NCBI GenBank assembly: GCA_005239795.1 | Contig: SBBH01000017.1 | Coordinates: 1-6,343 of the forward strand | DNA: 6,343 bases | Source of the DNA: Planctomycetales bacterium | Lineage (GTDB): Bacteria > Planctomycetota > SBBH01 | Reading direction: 5' to 3' | Shown: positions 4,752 to 6,343 of the stretch, in pieces | Numbering within the stretch: the stretch's first letter is position 1 | Layout of the letters: the number at the start of each line of letters is the position of its first letter | Made by a program: the position numbers and the translations under genes | Notes under the pieces: generated by a model | Database searches by the model: none | The model's input: the letters and a program-made list of their open reading frames with translations, nothing else | Told to the model about the DNA's origin: nothing

Positions 4752-5360
4752 TCAATTCCTCACAAAGAGAAGATATTCCTCGTACTGCTCGGGCGTAAGG
4801 ATCCCCCTCAGCCGCTCGATCATGTCTTCGTTCAATGCAATGTCCAATCGAAAGATCTCACCAAAAGCACGGTACTCTTCCCCTGGATGTATCTCCTGGA
4901 GCTGCCTGCGCATCTCCTCGTTCCGCCATTCGCACAATTTGGCATATTCCCCCTTCTGTCCTTCCGTGAGGCCGGTCACAAAGGTCCCAGACGGTTGACC
5001 CTGGCGTTTATGCCCTTCCCGTAAGGTCCCTCTGTGATGTTCCACACATTCCCCTCGTTTACCTGGAAGCGCATGAACGCCTCGAGGATCGCCTCCTCGG
5101 CTTCGGCCCGCGTGAGGGACCGCCTCTGCTTCTGGGGCGGTCTCAGAAGACACCCCCTCTGCCGGCGGGGCTCCCTCCAGCGTCTCGTCGCTCTTTTCCA
5201 AGATCGCAGTCACAGCGGCCGGGGCGGCAGGGTGAGAAGCGGCCGCCGGAAGGGATTTGTGCGGCTCAGGCTCCGTCAGGGCGAAGCCGACCACGACGCC
5301 TCCCACGAAAGCGACGAGGCAGGCGAAAAGAGCCAACCCCGCCACGTGAGATCCCTTCAT
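4752..5360 (-). CDS. Membrane-anchored LTR/LTPEQ protein (paralogue C, two probable compensating frameshifts)
   Basis: I do not recognise this family. Seen: 202 residues. There is one hydrophobic segment at about 6-28 (AGLALFACLVAFVGGVVVGFAL), a signal anchor, then an Ala/Pro/Glu-rich linker to about 80. The 46 or so following residues (R-, G- and H-rich) do not look like protein; the neighbouring frame there encodes the conserved unit start (see 4979-5118). From about 128 the frame is convincing again: VTGLTEGQKGEYAKL, aligning with DLADWQKEKYVELL of B, and ILTPEQYEEYLLFVRN at the end (187-202). Two L-T-x-x-Q strings (131-135 and 188-192) recall periplasmic LTxxQ (CpxP/Spy-like) proteins; this is an inference only. 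The ATG at 5360 has a purine-rich GGAAGGGGGGG upstream. It is first of the leftward cluster and divergent from the dehydrogenase at 5418, with only 57 bp between. Confidence 0.6.
   Translation of the reverse strand: MKGSHVAGLALFACLVAFVGGVVVGFALTEPEPHKSLPAAASHPAAPAAVTAILEKSDETLEGAPPAEGVSSETAPEAEAVPHAGRSRGGDPRGVHALPGKRGECVEHHRGTLREGHKRQGQPSGTFVTGLTEGQKGEYAKLCEWRNEEMRRQLQEIHPGEEYRAFGEIFRLDIALNEDMIERLRGILTPEQYEEYLLFVRN
4771..4805. repeat. 35-bp near-identical repeat coding LTPEQY(E/K)EYL
   Basis: Matches 3861-3895 at 32 of 35 bases in the same orientation. It encodes the C-terminal motif of paralogue C; the partner encodes the out-of-frame tail of paralogue B. The match shows which frame of the B tail was the coding one. 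Confidence 0.75.
4979..5118 (-). other. Conserved unit of paralogue C found in the alternative frame
   Basis: In the neighbouring minus-strand frame, codons from 5116 read LTRAEAEEAILEAF, then MRFQVNEGNVWNITEGPYG and KGINARVNRLGPL, ending in TGA at 4976-4978. This matches unit 2 of paralogue B: LTRAEAE--IL, then EGPYG, then N--VN-L. Removing one base near 5115-5126 and adding one near 4978-4990 (next to a TTT run) gives a continuous product whose LTR-to-EQ distance is 109 residues, close to the 113 in B. Both frames are open, so the shifts are not visible as stops in the annotated frame. Confidence 0.7.
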
Positions 5361-5417
5361 CGCCCCCCCTTCCCACACTCCATGTTTATTTAACGTGCAA
5401 AAAGGCGGTTCGTTCGC

Positions 5418-6314
5418 ATGGAAGAGTCAAAAAAACCAGACTACAATCGCCCCATGGCCGCTCTTCAGACTGTCGGCGTCTGCGGCGCCGGGACGATGGG
5501 CGCAGGGATCGCCCAGGCGTTCGCGCAGTCCGGCTTTCCGGTGACCCTCTACGACGTGGCGCAAGCCCAGCTCGGCAAGGCCAAGGCGGGAATCGAGTCG
5601 TCCCTCAAGAAATTCGCCGAGAAGGGAAAATTCCCGGCGGCCGAGGTGCCGGCGGCGCTCTCGCGCGTCAAGACCGCGACGGCCCTGGATCCCCTGGCCG
5701 CCTGCGCCCTGGTGGTGGAAGCGGCTCCCGAAATGTTCGAGATCAAGGCGGATCTCTTTAGGAAGCTCGATGCGCTCGCGGGATCGGACGCGATCCTCGC
5801 CACGAACACCTCGTCCATTTCCATCACCCGGCTGGGAGCCGTCACGAAGCGCCCTGAGCGCGTGATCGGGATGCACTTCATGAACCCGGTCCCCTTGATG
5901 CCGCTTGTCGAGGTGATCCGGGGGCACCTGACCTCGGATGCCACGACCGCCACGACGATGGAGCTGGCGAAAAAGCTGGGGAAGACCCCGGTCGAAGTCC
6001 ACGACGCCCCGGGGTTCGTCGCCAACCGCATCCTGATGCCGATGATCAACGAGGCGGTCTTCGCCCTGCAGGAGGGGGTGGGGACCAAGGAATCGATTGA
6101 CACCGTGATGAAGCTCGGGATGAACCACCCGATGGGCCCGCTGACCCTGGCCGACTTCATCGGCCTCGATGTCTGCCTGGCGATCCTAGAGGTCCTGGAA
6201 AGCGAGTACAAGGACCCGAAATACCGCCCCTGCATCCTGCTGAGGAATATGGTGCGCGCCGGACTTTTGGGCCGAAAGACAGGCCGGGGGTTTTACGAAT
6301 ACCTAGCGAAATAA
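5418..6314 (+). CDS. hbd: 3-hydroxybutyryl-CoA dehydrogenase
   Basis: Seen: 298 residues. The dinucleotide-binding GxGxxG is G23-A-G25-T-M-G28, with D46 closing the second strand (LYDVA), which favours NAD over NADP. ATNTSSISIT carries S132, and GMHFMNPVPLMPLVEVI carries the catalytic pair H153 and E165. The C-terminal dimerisation domain shows DAPGFVANRI, HPMGPLTLADFIGLDV and GLLGRKTGRGFYEY. Known: it interconverts acetoacetyl-CoA and (S)-3-hydroxybutyryl-CoA, the step next to thiolase in butyrate-type synthesis or beta-oxidation; soluble, cytoplasmic. Start: the ATG at 5418 has AAAGGCGG 9 bases upstream. The ATG at 5454 would give 286 residues, closer to the usual 280-290, but has no ribosome site; residues 1-12 are lysine-rich and unlike the rest, so 5454 remains possible. 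Paralogue C is divergent 57 bp away; that gap holds an AT-rich patch (5383-5399) but no promoter I can defend. Confidence 0.94.
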   Translation: MEESKKPDYNRPMAALQTVGVCGAGTMGAGIAQAFAQSGFPVTLYDVAQAQLGKAKAGIESSLKKFAEKGKFPAAEVPAALSRVKTATALDPLAACALVVEAAPEMFEIKADLFRKLDALAGSDAILATNTSSISITRLGAVTKRPERVIGMHFMNPVPLMPLVEVIRGHLTSDATTATTMELAKKLGKTPVEVHDAPGFVANRILMPMINEAVFALQEGVGTKESIDTVMKLGMNHPMGPLTLADFIGLDVCLAILEVLESEYKDPKYRPCILLRNMVRAGLLGRKTGRGFYEYLAK

Positions 6315-6343
6315 ATCCTAAATTCAAAGCACTAAATCCTAAA
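6312..6343. repeat. A/T-rich direct repeats at the right edge
   Basis: TAAATCCTAAA occurs at 6312-6322 (its first three bases are the dehydrogenase stop codon) and again at 6333-6343, a 21-bp step. The base composition is very different from the flanking gene. It probably continues beyond the window as an intergenic repeat. Confidence 0.5.

Noticed and set aside
5361..5417. Divergent promoters between paralogue C and the dehydrogenase
   Set aside because: There is an AT-rich patch, and TTGCAC on the minus strand, but no -10 box at suitable spacing on either strand.
1..6343. CRISPR arrays, tRNA or rRNA genes, transposases
   Set aside because: No regularly spaced repeats with unique spacers, no cloverleaf or rRNA-like stretch, and no transposase motifs were seen.

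Overview
This is a GC-rich bacterial chromosomal window, probably from an uncultivated environmental lineage. The sequence alone does not fix the phylum. Signs of a bacterium are Shine-Dalgarno sites, sigma70-type promoters, type II toxin-antitoxin modules and ordinary acyl-CoA metabolism. Short A/T- or G/T-rich degenerate repeats in the gaps (2221-2255, 6312-6343) would suit a repeat-bearing environmental genome.

Layout. (1) Positions 1-501, minus: N-terminal 167 codons of an NAD(P)-dependent isocitrate dehydrogenase, running off the left edge. (2) 502-683: non-coding leader with a strongly palindromic element (551-607). (3) 684-2145: two unrelated VapBC-like toxin-antitoxin operons placed head to head. 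Module 1 runs leftward (RHH antitoxin 1123-1362, PIN toxin 684-1121). Module 2 runs rightward (RHH antitoxin 1523-1741, PIN toxin 1738-2145). Between them lie two divergent promoters, each with an inverted repeat over the -10 box and each placed so that transcription should start at or next to the antitoxin ATG, which suggests leaderless mRNAs. (4) 2168-2255: a possible terminator, then a GTTTG-repeat tract. (5) 2265-3443, plus: acetyl-CoA acetyltransferase. (6) 3448-5360, minus: three consecutive genes (C, B, A in transcription order) for exported or membrane-anchored proteins I do not recognise. They are paralogues: each carries an LTR(A/V)-acidic helix motif, and B and C also carry a C-terminal LTPEQY(E/K)EY motif. 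B is an internal tandem duplication. B and C show frameshifts when compared with each other. (7) 5418-6314, plus: 3-hydroxybutyryl-CoA dehydrogenase.

How the genes fit together. Thiolase and 3-hydroxyacyl-CoA dehydrogenase catalyse consecutive steps (2 acetyl-CoA to acetoacetyl-CoA to 3-hydroxybutyryl-CoA, or the reverse in beta-oxidation). They are probably a functional pair, separated by the oppositely oriented paralogue cluster. Isocitrate dehydrogenase adds a central carbon step. The toxin-antitoxin pair is an accessory island between these metabolic genes.

The most unusual content is the paralogue cluster 3448-5360 (modular duplication, homopolymer frameshift, truncated member) and the matching promoter/operator design of the two divergent toxin-antitoxin modules.
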